Source: Parahoeflea alexandrii
GTDB lineage: Bacteria > Pseudomonadota > Alphaproteobacteria > Rhizobiales > Rhizobiaceae
Length of the DNA stretch: 64,000 nt
Direction: 5' to 3'
Assembly (NCBI RefSeq): GCF_024105735.1
Contig: NZ_JAAAML010000002.1
Span: forward strand, 496,001 to 560,000
Part shown: positions 54,250 to 63,277 of the stretch, in pieces
How the letters are laid out: every line of letters begins with the position of its first letter
Numbering within the stretch: the stretch's first letter is position 1
Notes under the pieces: model-generated
Databases searched by the model: none
Seen by the model: only the letters and a program-made list of their open reading frames with translations
Told to the model about the DNA's origin: nothing
Position numbers and translations under genes: made by a program

Positions 54250-54279
54250 GTTTCGGTCAGTATAATACGGTACCGAAAC
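54250..54279 (+). promoter_or_regulatory. Promoter -10 box embedded in an inverted repeat (MarR operator candidate)
   Basis: GTTTCGGT (54250-54257) and ACCGAAAC (54272-54279) are perfect 8-bp arms separated by 14 bp that include a consensus TATAAT at 54261-54266. The MarR-family start is 17 bp downstream of the second arm. A repressor bound here would cover the -10 box, so autorepression is the natural reading. Confidence 0.65.
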
Positions 54280-54295
54280 GAACCAGGCGCGCCGC

Positions 54296-54664
54296 ATGCC
54301 ACTCGATCTCCGGCCATCCGAAGCCCTTGGATTGTGGCACGCAGCCACTCTCGAGCATGTTCGCGTCATCGGGCCCGATCTCACCATCAGGCAGCTGGCG
54401 ATCCTCTTGCATATCTATCTGGCGCCGCCGCCGCACACGGTGCGCGGCCTGGCCGCAATGCTTGGTGTGACCAAGCCGGTGATCACCCGGGCGCTCGACA
54501 CCATGGGGCATATGGGGCTGGTGCGCCGGGTGCGCGACGACCGCGACAGGCGCAACGTCATCATCAAGCGAACGGTCGATGGAGCGCTCTTTGTCGAGAA
54601 GCTTGGCGACATCATCATCGCGGAAGGGCGCAAGCTGGCGCTGGCGGAAGGATCGGGGGCATGA
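54296..54664 (+). CDS. MarR-family regulator, small
   Basis: A 122-residue winged-helix protein. The recognition helix is GLAAMLGVTKPVITRALDTMGHMGLV near residues 45-70 (split: GLAAMLGVTKPVITRAL and DTMGHMGLV), followed by a wing RRVRDDRDRRNVIIKR. It is slightly shorter than usual MarR proteins (140-ish). It overlaps the NlpC/P60 gene by 4 bp (ATGA) and sits right after the aminopeptidase gene, so it probably regulates this group. A perfect inverted repeat lies just upstream. Confidence 0.85.
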   Translation: MPLDLRPSEALGLWHAATLEHVRVIGPDLTIRQLAILLHIYLAPPPHTVRGLAAMLGVTKPVITRALDTMGHMGLVRRVRDDRDRRNVIIKRTVDGALFVEKLGDIIIAEGRKLALAEGSGA

Positions 54665-55521
54665 GTGAACAACTGGACCGCCGGTCTCATGCCTACAGGC
54701 CGGATCTTGCGGACATCCGCCTCAGGGGCCGGGTCACGGCCGACCGCTACATCGAGGGGATGCCTGCAGAGGTGATCGTGCCGGTTGCCGCCCTTCACCC
54801 CCGGCCCGACCCCGAGTCCAGCATCGACACACAGGCTTTGCGCGGCGAGGCACTCAGCGTCTTCGACATCTCCGGCGGCTGGGCTTGGGTGCAGCTCGCA
54901 GCCGATGGCTATGTCGGTTATGTGCGCGAGCAGGCGATCGGGCAGGGCGCGGGCCCGGCGACCCATGTCGTCTCGGTTCCGCGCAGCTTCCTCTATCCAG
55001 GCCCCGATCTGCGCTTTCCGCACCTCGATGCCCTGTCGATGGGCAGCCGGCTAAGGATCGTCGGGACAGCCGAGACCCGGGCAACCCCTTACGCCATTCT
55101 GGAGGACGGATCAGCCATCATCGCCGCGCATCTTCTGCCGGTTGCAGAGAACCTGACAGACGATACCGTGTCGGTGGCATCGCGCTTTCTCGAAACGCCC
55201 TATCTCTGGGGCGGGCGATCGGGTTTCGGAATCGATTGCTCGGGCCTGGTGCAAATGGCGCTGGCCATGACCGGCAAGTCCGCGCCGCGCGATTCCGACC
55301 AGCAGGCCGCCAGCCTGGGCCGGATCATCGACCCTGACACTGACGGCCTGCAACGCGGTGACCTGGTGTTCTGGAAAGGCCATGTCGGCTTCATCGAGGA
55401 TCCTGAGACGCTCCTCCACGCCTCGGGTGGAACCATGTATGTCACGCGGGAACCCTTGCGCGATGCGATCGACCGTATCGCCCGGCTGTACGGATTGCCG
55501 ACCTGTTATCGGAGGCCGTAA
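54661..55521 (+). CDS. Signal-less SH3b-NlpC/P60 peptidase (YkfC-like)
   Basis: A 286-residue C40 peptidase. Residues about 30-160 make two bacterial SH3-like domains, followed by NlpC/P60 with the Cys nucleophile C193 (GIDCSGLVQMAL), H241 (KGHVGF) and H253 (LLHASGG). No signal peptide or membrane helix is visible at the N-terminus (MSEQLDRRSHAYRPD), so it should be cytosolic. In Bacillus, YkfC with the same architecture cuts gamma-D-Glu bonds in recycled murein peptides; this role is inferred here. The start overlaps marR by 4 bp. Confidence 0.88.
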   Translation: MSEQLDRRSHAYRPDLADIRLRGRVTADRYIEGMPAEVIVPVAALHPRPDPESSIDTQALRGEALSVFDISGGWAWVQLAADGYVGYVREQAIGQGAGPATHVVSVPRSFLYPGPDLRFPHLDALSMGSRLRIVGTAETRATPYAILEDGSAIIAAHLLPVAENLTDDTVSVASRFLETPYLWGGRSGFGIDCSGLVQMALAMTGKSAPRDSDQQAASLGRIIDPDTDGLQRGDLVFWKGHVGFIEDPETLLHASGGTMYVTREPLRDAIDRIARLYGLPTCYRRP

Positions 55522-55527
55522 GCCGGC

Positions 55528-56490
55528 TCAATAGCCCGCCTTGCGGTCCACCAGGTTGAGCAGCGGCTCGCCGCGCTCGAAGGCATCGATCTGTTCCACC
55601 ATCGGTGCAATCAGCGATGACGGCATCGACGCCGCCGCGGCATGCGGCGTGATTGTCACCTTGGGATGGCTCCAGAACGGGCTTTCCGGATCGAGCGGCT
55701 CCTGCTGGAACACATCGAGCGTCACTGCCGAGAGCAGCTCCTCATCCAGGGCTGCGAGGATGTCCGCCTCGTTCTGCAGCCCGCCACGCCCGGCATTGAT
55801 CAGCACCGGCGCGCCCAGCGGCCCGCGTTTGGTCATCCGGGCGAAGAGGTCGCGATTGAGGATTTCGTGGGTGTCGGGCGTTAGCGGCAGCAGCACGACG
55901 AAGATGTCGGCAGAGGCGAGGAAAGCGTCAAGTCCAGCCTCCCCCGCATGACAGGTGACCCCCTCTACCTGTTTCTGCGTTCTCGACCATCCGGTCACGG
56001 CAAAACCCATGACCTGAAGCTTGGCGGCTGCGTCGCGGCCAAGTTCCCCCAGGCCCATGATTCCCACGGTGATGTCAGCGGCAGCCTTCTGGTCACGGTC
56101 CTCGTACCAGGTCCGGCTGGCCTGCTGGGCCCGGTAACGCGGCCCCAGCCGGTGATGGTCAAGCACCTGCCAGACCACGTATTCGCTCATCCGCGTGGTC
56201 AGGTTCGGCGAGACGACACGCACGATCGGCACGTCCGGCAGATCGGGGTCGGCAAAGACATGGTCAACGCCGGCGCCGAGCGAGAAGATCACCTTGAGGT
56301 TCGGCAGTTTCGACAACAGGCCCGGGCGCTGCTTCCAGACAATCGCATATTCTATGCTCGGATCGGTCTCTCCGTCCGGTTCAAGCGTCACCTGCCGTCC
56401 AGGTGCAGCCTTGGCGAGCTCCTGGGTCCATACGTCCGGCGCCCAGCCGGTGAGGGCGAGCAGGATTCGCCCCTTCTTGGTGTCTGACAT
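55528..56490 (-). CDS. ghrA: Glyoxylate/hydroxypyruvate reductase A-like 2-hydroxyacid dehydrogenase
   Basis: A 320-residue D-2-hydroxyacid dehydrogenase of the GhrA branch. The Rossmann GxGxxG appears as VGIMGLGELGRDAA, and the catalytic set as the Arg in INAGRGG, Glu in DVFQQEPLD and His in ITPHAAAASMP. It would reduce glyoxylate or hydroxypyruvate with NADPH. It lies 8 bp downstream of yejF on the same strand, hence maybe co-transcribed, and converges with the NlpC/P60 gene with a 6-bp gap. Confidence 0.88.
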   Translation of the reverse strand: MSDTKKGRILLALTGWAPDVWTQELAKAAPGRQVTLEPDGETDPSIEYAIVWKQRPGLLSKLPNLKVIFSLGAGVDHVFADPDLPDVPIVRVVSPNLTTRMSEYVVWQVLDHHRLGPRYRAQQASRTWYEDRDQKAAADITVGIMGLGELGRDAAAKLQVMGFAVTGWSRTQKQVEGVTCHAGEAGLDAFLASADIFVVLLPLTPDTHEILNRDLFARMTKRGPLGAPVLINAGRGGLQNEADILAALDEELLSAVTLDVFQQEPLDPESPFWSHPKVTITPHAAAASMPSSLIAPMVEQIDAFERGEPLLNLVDRKAGY

Positions 56491-56498
56491 TGTTCCGC

Positions 56499-58142
56499 CT
56501 ATTCGCTGACCGCTCCGCCGGAGGCGGCTTCGAGATTGAAGGCCGCCGCCATCAGGGCCTTGGTGTATTCAGTGGTCGGGTGATCGAATATCTGGTCCGC
56601 CGTTCCCTGTTCCACCACCTTGCCGGCGCGCATGACGATCACGTCATTGGCCAGAGCCCGCACAACCTTGAGGTCATGGCTGATGAACAGGTAAGCCAGA
56701 TCATGCCGGCGCTGCAGATCCCTGAGCAGGTCCACCACCTGCGCCTGAACGCTCATGTCGAGCGCCGAGGTCGGCTCGTCCAGCATCACGAAACGGGGCT
56801 TGAGCACCATGGCCCGGGCAATCGCGATGCGCTGGCGCTGGCCACCGGAAAACTCGTGCGGATAGCGCCAGCGCGTCGAGGCGTCGAGCCCCACTTCCTC
56901 GAGCGCCGCAGCCACCCGCCGGTCGCGATCCTGGGCGGAAAGATCCCTGGCGTGGATTGCCAGCCCCTCGCCAACGATGTCGGCGATCGACATGCGCGGA
57001 CTGAGTGATCCGAACGGGTCCTGAAACACCACCTGCATGGAGCTTCTGAGCGACCGCATCTGCTTGAACGACCGCTCGTGCAGCGGCAGCTTGTTGAAAT
57101 GGATCGCGCCTTCGCTGCGGATCAGCCGCATCAGCGCTAACCCGAGTGTGGTCTTGCCCGATCCCGATTCGCCGACGACGCCAAGCGTCTGGCCTGATTT
57201 CAGGGAAAGCGACAGCCCGTCCACGGCCTTGACGTGGTCAACCGTGCGCCTGAGAAAACCCTGCTTGACCGGAAACCAGACCTTGATGTCGCTGGCCTGC
57301 ATCACCTCGGGCGCCGATGGCTTGCGCCTGGGCGGCTCACCCTTGGGTTCGGCGGCGAGCAGGTGCTTGGTATAGGCATGCTGCGGATTGGCAAAGATTT
57401 CCGCTGTCGGACCGGTTTCCACGATCTTGCCATTGGTCATCACGCAGACCCGGTCGGCGAATTTGCGCACGATTCCCAGATCGTGCGTGATGAACAACAT
57501 GGCCATCCCGTGCTCGTTCTTCAGCTCACGCAGCAATTCGAGGATCTGCGCCTGTACTGTGACGTCGAGCGCCGTGGTCGGTTCGTCGGCAATCAGCAGT
57601 TCGGGACGGTTGGCAAGCGCCATCGCGATCATCACCCGCTGCCGCTGACCGCCCGAAAGCTGGTGCGGGTAGGAGGCAAGCCGCTTCCGCGGTTCACGAA
57701 TGCCAACCTGTTCGAGCAATTCCAGAACCTGGCGCTGGGCCTCGTCCGGCTGGATCTGCTGGTGCAGATGCAGGATTTCCGAAATCTGCTTCTCAACCGT
57801 CTGCAGCGGATTGAGCGAGGTCATCGGCTCCTGGAAGATCATGGTGATGTCGTTGCCGCGTACCTCCCGGATCTCCGGTTCGGGCGCCGAGAGCAGGTCC
57901 TGTCCCTTGAACAGGATCTCACCCGAGGGATGGCTCGCGGCCGGGTAGGGCAGCAACCGCAGCACCGACAGCGCCGAGACCGATTTGCCGGACCCGGATT
58001 CGCCCACCAGCGCGACTGTTTCACCTCGTTTGATGTCAAACGAAATGTGGTCGACCGCCGTCTGGCTGTCGCCGCCCTGGTGGAATTCCACCGACAGGTC
58101 GCGAACCGACAGCAGCACCTCGTCTTTGTTCGCACCACTCAT
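56499..58142 (-). CDS. yejF: Peptide ABC importer, dual ATPase YejF
   Basis: A 547-residue protein with two ABC domains: Walker [13 protein letters not shown] with signature [15 protein letters not shown] in the first, and Walker [13 protein letters not shown] with [15 protein letters not shown] in the second. It is the ATPase of the YejABEF system, which in enterobacteria imports microcin C and peptides and in Agrobacterium (with the receptor YepA) muropeptides. Its start overlaps yejE's stop by 4 bp. Confidence 0.94.
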   Translation of the reverse strand: MSGANKDEVLLSVRDLSVEFHQGGDSQTAVDHISFDIKRGETVALVGESGSGKSVSALSVLRLLPYPAASHPSGEILFKGQDLLSAPEPEIREVRGNDITMIFQEPMTSLNPLQTVEKQISEILHLHQQIQPDEAQRQVLELLEQVGIREPRKRLASYPHQLSGGQRQRVMIAMALANRPELLIADEPTTALDVTVQAQILELLRELKNEHGMAMLFITHDLGIVRKFADRVCVMTNGKIVETGPTAEIFANPQHAYTKHLLAAEPKGEPPRRKPSAPEVMQASDIKVWFPVKQGFLRRTVDHVKAVDGLSLSLKSGQTLGVVGESGSGKTTLGLALMRLIRSEGAIHFNKLPLHERSFKQMRSLRSSMQVVFQDPFGSLSPRMSIADIVGEGLAIHARDLSAQDRDRRVAAALEEVGLDASTRWRYPHEFSGGQRQRIAIARAMVLKPRFVMLDEPTSALDMSVQAQVVDLLRDLQRRHDLAYLFISHDLKVVRALANDVIVMRAGKVVEQGTADQIFDHPTTEYTKALMAAAFNLEAASGGAVSE

Positions 58143-59290
58143 CGGAACGTCTTTCGCGGGTCGAAGGCGTCACGGGTCGCTTCGCCGATGAAGATCAGCA
58201 GCGACAGCATGATCGAGATGGTGAAGAAGGCCGTCAGCCCGAGCCAGGGTGCCTGCAGGTTGCGCTTGCCCTGCGCGATCAGTTCGCCCAGCGAGGCCGA
58301 GCCGGGCGGCAGCCCGAAGCCGAGGAAATCGAGCGAGGTCAGCGTGGTGATCGAGCCGGAAAGGATGAACGGCAGGAAGGTCAGCGTCGCCACCATCGCG
58401 TTGGGCAGCAGGTGGCGGAACATGATCGTGGTGTTGCCCACGCCCAGCGCCCGGGCGGCGTTGACATATTCGAAATTGCGCGCCCGCAGGAACTCCGCCC
58501 GCACGATGCCGACGAACGATACCCATGAGAACAACAGCATGATGCCGAGCAGGATCCAGAACCCGGGTGGCAGCACCGCGGCAATGATCAAGAGGATGTA
58601 GAGCACCGGCATCGACGACCAGATCTCGATGAAACGCTGCATCAGAAGGTCGGTCCAGCCGCCGAAATAGCCTTGCACGGCACCTGCGGCGATGCCGATC
58701 AGCGCCGAGAAGATGGTCAGTGTCAGGCCGAACAGCACCGAGATGCGAAAGCCGTAGATCATCCGGGCAGTGACGTCCCGCGCCTGGTCATCAGTCCCGA
58801 GCCAGTTCATGTTGCCCAGCGTGCAGCCCGGATCCTCGTCCTTGAGCGGATAGGCCGAGCAGGCCTCCCCTTCATCGAGCAGCCAGAAGGGTGCGGTCGG
58901 CGCGGAGTGGGGGATGTAGGAGTTGGCCGTGGTGTAGGAGTAGCGGATCGGTGGCCAGATCATCCAGCCGTTTGCCTCGATCTCGTCCTGGATGAACGGG
59001 TCGCGATAGTCCGTGCGCGCAAGAAAGCCGCCGAACTTTTCTTCCGGGTAGTCAACCACAACCGGATAGAGGATCTCGCCCTTGTAGGACGCCAGGATGG
59101 GGCGGTCATTGGCGATGAATTCCGCCAGGAGGCTGGCAATGAACAGGATCATGAAGATCCACAACGACCAGTAGCCGCGGCGGTTGGCCTTGAAATTGGA
59201 CCAGCGCCGCCTGTTGGTCGGCGACAGCCAGCCCTTCGGCCGGCCTTGGGCATCATAGGCCTGTGCATTGCTGGAAGCCGGCGCGTTCAT
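58139..59290 (-). CDS. yejE: Peptide ABC importer permease YejE
   Basis: A 383-residue permease (OppC-like) with a cytoplasmic N-terminus (SPTNRRRWSNFKANRRG), one membrane helix, a large periplasmic insertion (about 60-180) typical of YejE, and five further helices. The EAA-like block is VNAARALGVGNTTIMFRHLLPNA (split: VNAARALGVGNTT and IMFRHLLPNA). It overlaps yejF and yejB by 4 bp on each side. Confidence 0.94.
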   Translation of the reverse strand: MNAPASSNAQAYDAQGRPKGWLSPTNRRRWSNFKANRRGYWSLWIFMILFIASLLAEFIANDRPILASYKGEILYPVVVDYPEEKFGGFLARTDYRDPFIQDEIEANGWMIWPPIRYSYTTANSYIPHSAPTAPFWLLDEGEACSAYPLKDEDPGCTLGNMNWLGTDDQARDVTARMIYGFRISVLFGLTLTIFSALIGIAAGAVQGYFGGWTDLLMQRFIEIWSSMPVLYILLIIAAVLPPGFWILLGIMLLFSWVSFVGIVRAEFLRARNFEYVNAARALGVGNTTIMFRHLLPNAMVATLTFLPFILSGSITTLTSLDFLGFGLPPGSASLGELIAQGKRNLQAPWLGLTAFFTISIMLSLLIFIGEATRDAFDPRKTFR

Positions 59291-60393
59291 CCGACATCCC
59301 TTTTCTCGAAATCGATGCGCGGATCGACCCAGGTGTAGACCAGGTCGGAAATCAGCCCGACCACCAGGCCCATCAGCGAGAAGATGAACAGCGTCGCGAA
59401 CACAACCGGATAATCCCGCTTGATCACCGATTCAAAACCGAGCCGGCCCAGCCCGTCGAGCGAGAAGATCGTCTCGATCAGCAGTGAGCCCGAAAAGAAC
59501 GCGGAGATGAAAGCACCGGGAAAGCCGGCGATGACGATCAGCATCGCGTTGCGAAAGACGTGGCGGTAGAGCACCTGGCTTTCGCTCAGCCCCTTGGCAC
59601 GCGCGGTTGTCACATACTGCTTGCGGATTTCGTCGATGAAGGAGTTCTTGGTCAGCAGCGTGGTGGTGGCAAAGGCCGCCAGCGACAGCGCGATCAGCGG
59701 CAGCGCTAGGTGCCAGAAATAGTCGACGATCTTGCCGAACAGGCTGAGCTCGGCGAAATTGTCCGATGTCAGCCCGCGCAGCGGAAACCAGTCGAAGAAC
59801 GATCCGCCGGCAAACACGACGATCAGCAGGATACCGACCAGAAAGCCAGGCACCGCATAGGCGACGATGATCAGGCCGGATGTCCACACATCGAAGCGCG
59901 AGCCGTCGGAGACGGCCTTCTTGATCCCCAGCGGAATCGAGATGATGTAGGAGAGCAGCAGGATCCAGACGCCGAGCGAGATCGACACCGGCATTTTTTC
60001 GATGATCAGGTCGATCACATCGATGCTGCGGAAATAGCTCTCGCCGAAATCGAAGCGGATATAGTTCCACATCATCAGTCCGAACCGCTCGAGCGGCGGC
60101 TTGTCGAAGCCGAACTGCGCTTCCAGTTTGGCGATGAATTCCGGATCGAGCCCCTGCGCGCCGCGATATTGCGAAGTGACCGAATCGCCGAAATCCTGGC
60201 TCTGCAGCCCGGGATCGTCGCCGCCGCCGCCGGAAATGCGGTCGGTCGCCGAATCGCCCTGCCCGGTCAGCTGCGCGATCACCTGTTCCACCGGACCGCC
60301 CGGCGCGAACTGGATCACCGCGAACGAGATCGCCATGATACCGACAATGGTCGGGATCATCAGAAGCAGGCGGCGAAGAATATAGGCGCCCAT
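59287..60393 (-). CDS. yejB: Peptide ABC importer permease YejB
   Basis: A 368-residue OppB-like permease starting MGAYILRRLLLMIPTIVGIM. YejB features are the long periplasmic loop between the first two helices with a Gly-rich run (ISGGGGDDPG), and the EAA block YVTTARAKGLSESQVLYRHVFRN (split: YVTTARAKGLSE and SQVLYRHVFRN). The ATG at 60393 is the family start; a 40-residue upstream extension of the frame is not real. Confidence 0.94.
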   Translation of the reverse strand: MGAYILRRLLLMIPTIVGIMAISFAVIQFAPGGPVEQVIAQLTGQGDSATDRISGGGGDDPGLQSQDFGDSVTSQYRGAQGLDPEFIAKLEAQFGFDKPPLERFGLMMWNYIRFDFGESYFRSIDVIDLIIEKMPVSISLGVWILLLSYIISIPLGIKKAVSDGSRFDVWTSGLIIVAYAVPGFLVGILLIVVFAGGSFFDWFPLRGLTSDNFAELSLFGKIVDYFWHLALPLIALSLAAFATTTLLTKNSFIDEIRKQYVTTARAKGLSESQVLYRHVFRNAMLIVIAGFPGAFISAFFSGSLLIETIFSLDGLGRLGFESVIKRDYPVVFATLFIFSLMGLVVGLISDLVYTWVDPRIDFEKRDVG

Positions 60394-60409
60394 CAGTCCA
60401 CCCGTCGGA

Positions 60410-60423
60410 TGCCCGTCCGGGCA
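60410..60423 (-). repeat. Short hairpin upstream of yejB
   Basis: TGCCCG (60410-60415) and CGGGCA (60418-60423) form a 6-bp stem. It is in the 180-bp space between yejA and yejB, a place where hairpins often limit transcription into the permeases or protect the receptor message. No gene lies in this space. Confidence 0.45.
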
Positions 60424-60573
60424 ACGGCAGTGTGGCAGGGTCTGGTGCCGGTGACAGACTTCAAGTGCATTCCTTCCCGGCCCGGAAACCCTGGGCCTGA
60501 GGGTGATTCGCAACGGCCCAATTCAGAATCGAATGTGACCGTCCGCGCAAGGCCAAAGCAGCCCCTTCGGTGA

Positions 60574-62406
60574 TCAAGGCTTGCCGTTGAACCACCATAC
60601 ACCGGGAAACCCGAGCGAATAGTAGGGCAGCTCTTCGGGATGCGAGAGCCGGTCCCAATAGGCAATGCGCGAGTTGCGCAGCGTGTAGGTGGGGATGACG
60701 AAATGATTGGCCAGCAGCACCCGGTCGAGCGCCCGTGCTGTCTGGATCAGCGTCTCGCGGTCCTTGGCGAAGGCAATCTTGCGCACCAGTTCATCAATGG
60801 CCGGGTCGGCAATGCCGGCATAATTGGCGGAGCCCTCCCGGTCCGCTGCCCTTGAGCCCCAGTATTCGGCCTGCTCGTTGCCGGGCGAAAGCGATTGCCC
60901 CCAGCCATTGTAGATCATGTCGAAGTCCCGCGATCGCAGCCGGTTCACAAATTGTGACGAATCGAGCACCCGGATGGAGACGTCGACGCCGATCCGCCGC
61001 AGGTTTTGCGCAAAAGGCAGCGCGACTTTTTCAATAAGCGGACCATTCAGCATGATTTCGAAGGTAAAGGGCTCACCGGTCTCCTCATTGACCATCTGGT
61101 TGCCGCGCAGCGTGTATCCGGCTTCGCGGAACAGCGACACTGCTTCGCGCAGGTTGGAGCGCATGTTGGCCTGGACATCCTGCTCCGTGCCGCCCACCGG
61201 GTTCTCATAGGGCGTGGTGAACACGCTCTCGGGAACTTCGCCCTCAAGCGATTTCAGGATGTCGAGTTCCTGGCCCTGAGGCAGCCCGGAAGAGGCCAGC
61301 TCGGTGCCGAAGAAGAAGCTGTCGACCCGGTCATACTGTCCGAAGAAGAGGTTCCTGTTCTGATCCTCGAAATTGTAGGCATAGTTCAGTGCGCGGCGAA
61401 CCCGTGGGTCCTTGAACTTGTCGCGGCGCAGATTGGGAATGAAGCCGACAAGAACCCCGCTTGACCGGTAGGCGTTTTCCGGAGTCTCCCGAATGATGCG
61501 GCCTTCCGTTGCCGCCGGGAAATCATAGGCATTGACCCATCGTTTGGCTTCGTTTTCCTGCCAGAAATCCACATTGTCTGATTTGAACGCCTCGAACTCG
61601 ACATTGCGGTCGGCGAAATAGGTGTAGGTGATGCGGTCGAAATTGTTGCGGCCGATATTGACGTTGAGATCTGCACCCCAGTAATCCGCCACCCGCTCAT
61701 AGGTCAGGCTTTCGCCAGGGCGGACATTGGCAATGCGGTAGGGACCCGAGCCCAACGGCGGTTCCAGGGTCGTCTCGCCGATGGCGGCCGTTTCGCCGTC
61801 GCGTTCCTGCCACCAGTGTTTGGGCAGGATGAGCAATTCGCCGACGATCTTGGGCAGCTCGAGGTTGTTTTTCTCATCAAAGGTGAAGGTGATCTCCCTC
61901 GGTCCGGTGATTTCCGCCTTGGTGACATGCCGGTAGTAGAATTCGCGCTGCGGATTGTTCGCCACCGTTTGCTCGAAGGTCCAGACCACGTCTTCCGGCG
62001 TCACCGGTTTGCCATCATGCCAGCGGGCGCCTTCGCGCAGCCGGTAGGATACCCAGGAATAGTCATCGGGATAGCGGACGGCTTCCGCCAGCAGGCCATA
62101 GTCGGCGGAAATCTCGTCTTCCGAGGAGACCATCAGGGTTTCGAAGACAAGGCCCAGTCCAACCGCCAGATCGCCCTTGGCAGGCACAGGGTTGAGCGTA
62201 TCGAAGGATCCGTCTTCCGAGAGCCTCAGGGTGCCGCCCTTGGGAGCATCGGGGTTGACGTAGTCGAACCGCGCAAACCCTTCCGGATATTTCGGCTCGC
62301 CGACAATTGCCGTTGCGTGCCGCCAGGCCGGTTCCTCGGCCAGAAGAGCCGGTGTGCTTGTCAGCAGCCAGGCGATCGCCAGCATGAAAGGGGCGGTGCG
62401 GTTGAT
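60574..62406 (-). CDS. yejA: Peptide ABC importer solute-binding protein, YejA/YepA type
   Basis: A 610-residue family-5 extracellular solute-binding protein. The signal peptide MINRTAPFMLAIAWLLTST ends near ALLA-EE, and the mature start WRHATAIVGEPKYPEGFARFDY (split: WRHATAIVGEPK and YPEGFARFDY) is characteristic of YejA. ATG 62406 has GGAGG ten bases ahead; a frame start at 62436 would add residues before the signal. In Agrobacterium the equivalent receptor YepA binds muropeptides, so the ligand could be cell-wall peptides; sequence alone cannot decide between YejA and YepA. Confidence 0.92.
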   Translation of the reverse strand: MNRTAPFMLAIAWLLTSTPALLAEEPAWRHATAIVGEPKYPEGFARFDYVNPDAPKGGTLRLSEDGSFDTLNPVPAKGDLAVGLGLVFETLMVSSEDEISADYGLLAEAVRYPDDYSWVSYRLREGARWHDGKPVTPEDVVWTFEQTVANNPQREFYYRHVTKAEITGPREITFTFDEKNNLELPKIVGELLILPKHWWQERDGETAAIGETTLEPPLGSGPYRIANVRPGESLTYERVADYWGADLNVNIGRNNFDRITYTYFADRNVEFEAFKSDNVDFWQENEAKRWVNAYDFPAATEGRIIRETPENAYRSSGVLVGFIPNLRRDKFKDPRVRRALNYAYNFEDQNRNLFFGQYDRVDSFFFGTELASSGLPQGQELDILKSLEGEVPESVFTTPYENPVGGTEQDVQANMRSNLREAVSLFREAGYTLRGNQMVNEETGEPFTFEIMLNGPLIEKVALPFAQNLRRIGVDVSIRVLDSSQFVNRLRSRDFDMIYNGWGQSLSPGNEQAEYWGSRAADREGSANYAGIADPAIDELVRKIAFAKDRETLIQTARALDRVLLANHFVIPTYTLRNSRIAYWDRLSHPEELPYYSLGFPGVWWFNGKP

Positions 62407-62505
62407 CATCTTTGCCAGTCCTCCGGTAACCTTCATCGATCACAAGACAATAGGTCACTTGTGCGGCACTTGCAGGGGCTCACGCGGATTTCTGTCTCGA
62501 TTCAT

Positions 62506-62532
62506 AAAAAAAGCCGGGCTCAAGGCCCGGCT
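62506..62532 (-). terminator. Rho-independent terminator after cycM
   Basis: Read on the minus strand, AGCCGGGC (62532-62525) and GCCCGGCT (62519-62512) form an 8-bp stem with a 5-nt loop, followed by a run of seven T (62512-62506). It ends the cycM transcript 20 bp past the stop codon. Confidence 0.92.
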
Positions 62533-62551
62533 CCTTAAATCCATGCACGCA

Positions 62552-63106
62552 TCACTCGCCCGGCAGAGGCGGCGGCGTATCTGCAACCGTGCGGAGATAG
62601 GCGATCAGATCGGCCCGTTCCTCGATTTTCTTCAATCCCGCAAAGCCCATTGAAGTACCAGAGATGTACTTCTTCGGAGCGGCGAGGAAATTGCTCAGAC
62701 GCTCATAGGTCCATTCCACGGAGCCGCCTTCGGAGTATTCCGTCAGAGCTCCGGAATAATTGAAATCGGCGTGGGTCGCGACCGGACGGTTGACGATGTT
62801 CCAGAGGCCGGGGCCAACCTTGTTGGCGTTGCCGGCGTCATTGGTGTGGCAGGCCGCGCACTTCTTGAAGACGTTCTCACCCTTTGCAGGGTCGGCGCTG
62901 GCCAGCAGCGGCTCGATCAGTTCCGGTGCGGCTTCTTCGGCAGGTTCCGCGGCATCGCCGCCGCCCTCGGCAACTTCAATCATGAAGCCTTCGGTTTCCG
63001 GTTCGGCGGCATGGTAGATACCATCCGAAACAATCGAGAGTGTCATCAGGATGAACAGGAGGCCGAGAAAGGCGCCCGCCGCCGAGTTGAAGTATGAGGA
63101 GTTCAT
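62552..63106 (-). CDS. cycM: Membrane-anchored cytochrome c (CycM type)
   Basis: The 184-residue protein has an N-terminal membrane anchor ([21 protein letters not shown]), an acidic linker rich in Ala/Glu/Pro (about 40-65) and a class I cytochrome c domain with haem site CAACH near residue 83 and axial Met in GTSMGFAGL. This matches CycM/c552 of rhizobia, which carries electrons from the bc1 complex to an aa3-type terminal oxidase. It is followed by a strong terminator and is divergent from kdsB. Confidence 0.93.
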   Translation of the reverse strand: MNSSYFNSAAGAFLGLLFILMTLSIVSDGIYHAAEPETEGFMIEVAEGGGDAAEPAEEAAPELIEPLLASADPAKGENVFKKCAACHTNDAGNANKVGPGLWNIVNRPVATHADFNYSGALTEYSEGGSVEWTYERLSNFLAAPKKYISGTSMGFAGLKKIEERADLIAYLRTVADTPPPLPGE

Positions 63107-63209
63107 GTTCCGTCGCTCCGTTTCGGTTCGGCTTCCGCCCAGTTATCCGCAATATCCGAACCAGTCTTGAAATCGCGCGGAACCTATGTCTTTTGCAAGT
63201 TCGTTGCAA

Positions 63210-63226
63210 CACCGTTTGTAACGGTG
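63210..63226. promoter_or_regulatory. Inverted repeat between cycM and kdsB
   Basis: CACCGTT (63210-63216) and AACGGTG (63220-63226) are 7-bp arms with a 3-nt centre, in the 171-bp divergent space. It may be an operator for cycM or kdsB. TTGCAA is also repeated just upstream, at 63194-63199 and 63204-63209. Confidence 0.45.
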
Positions 63227-63277
63227 GCAGTGAGACTTTTTGACACTTGCGCCGCAAACCGAGGGATTGGACGCGCC

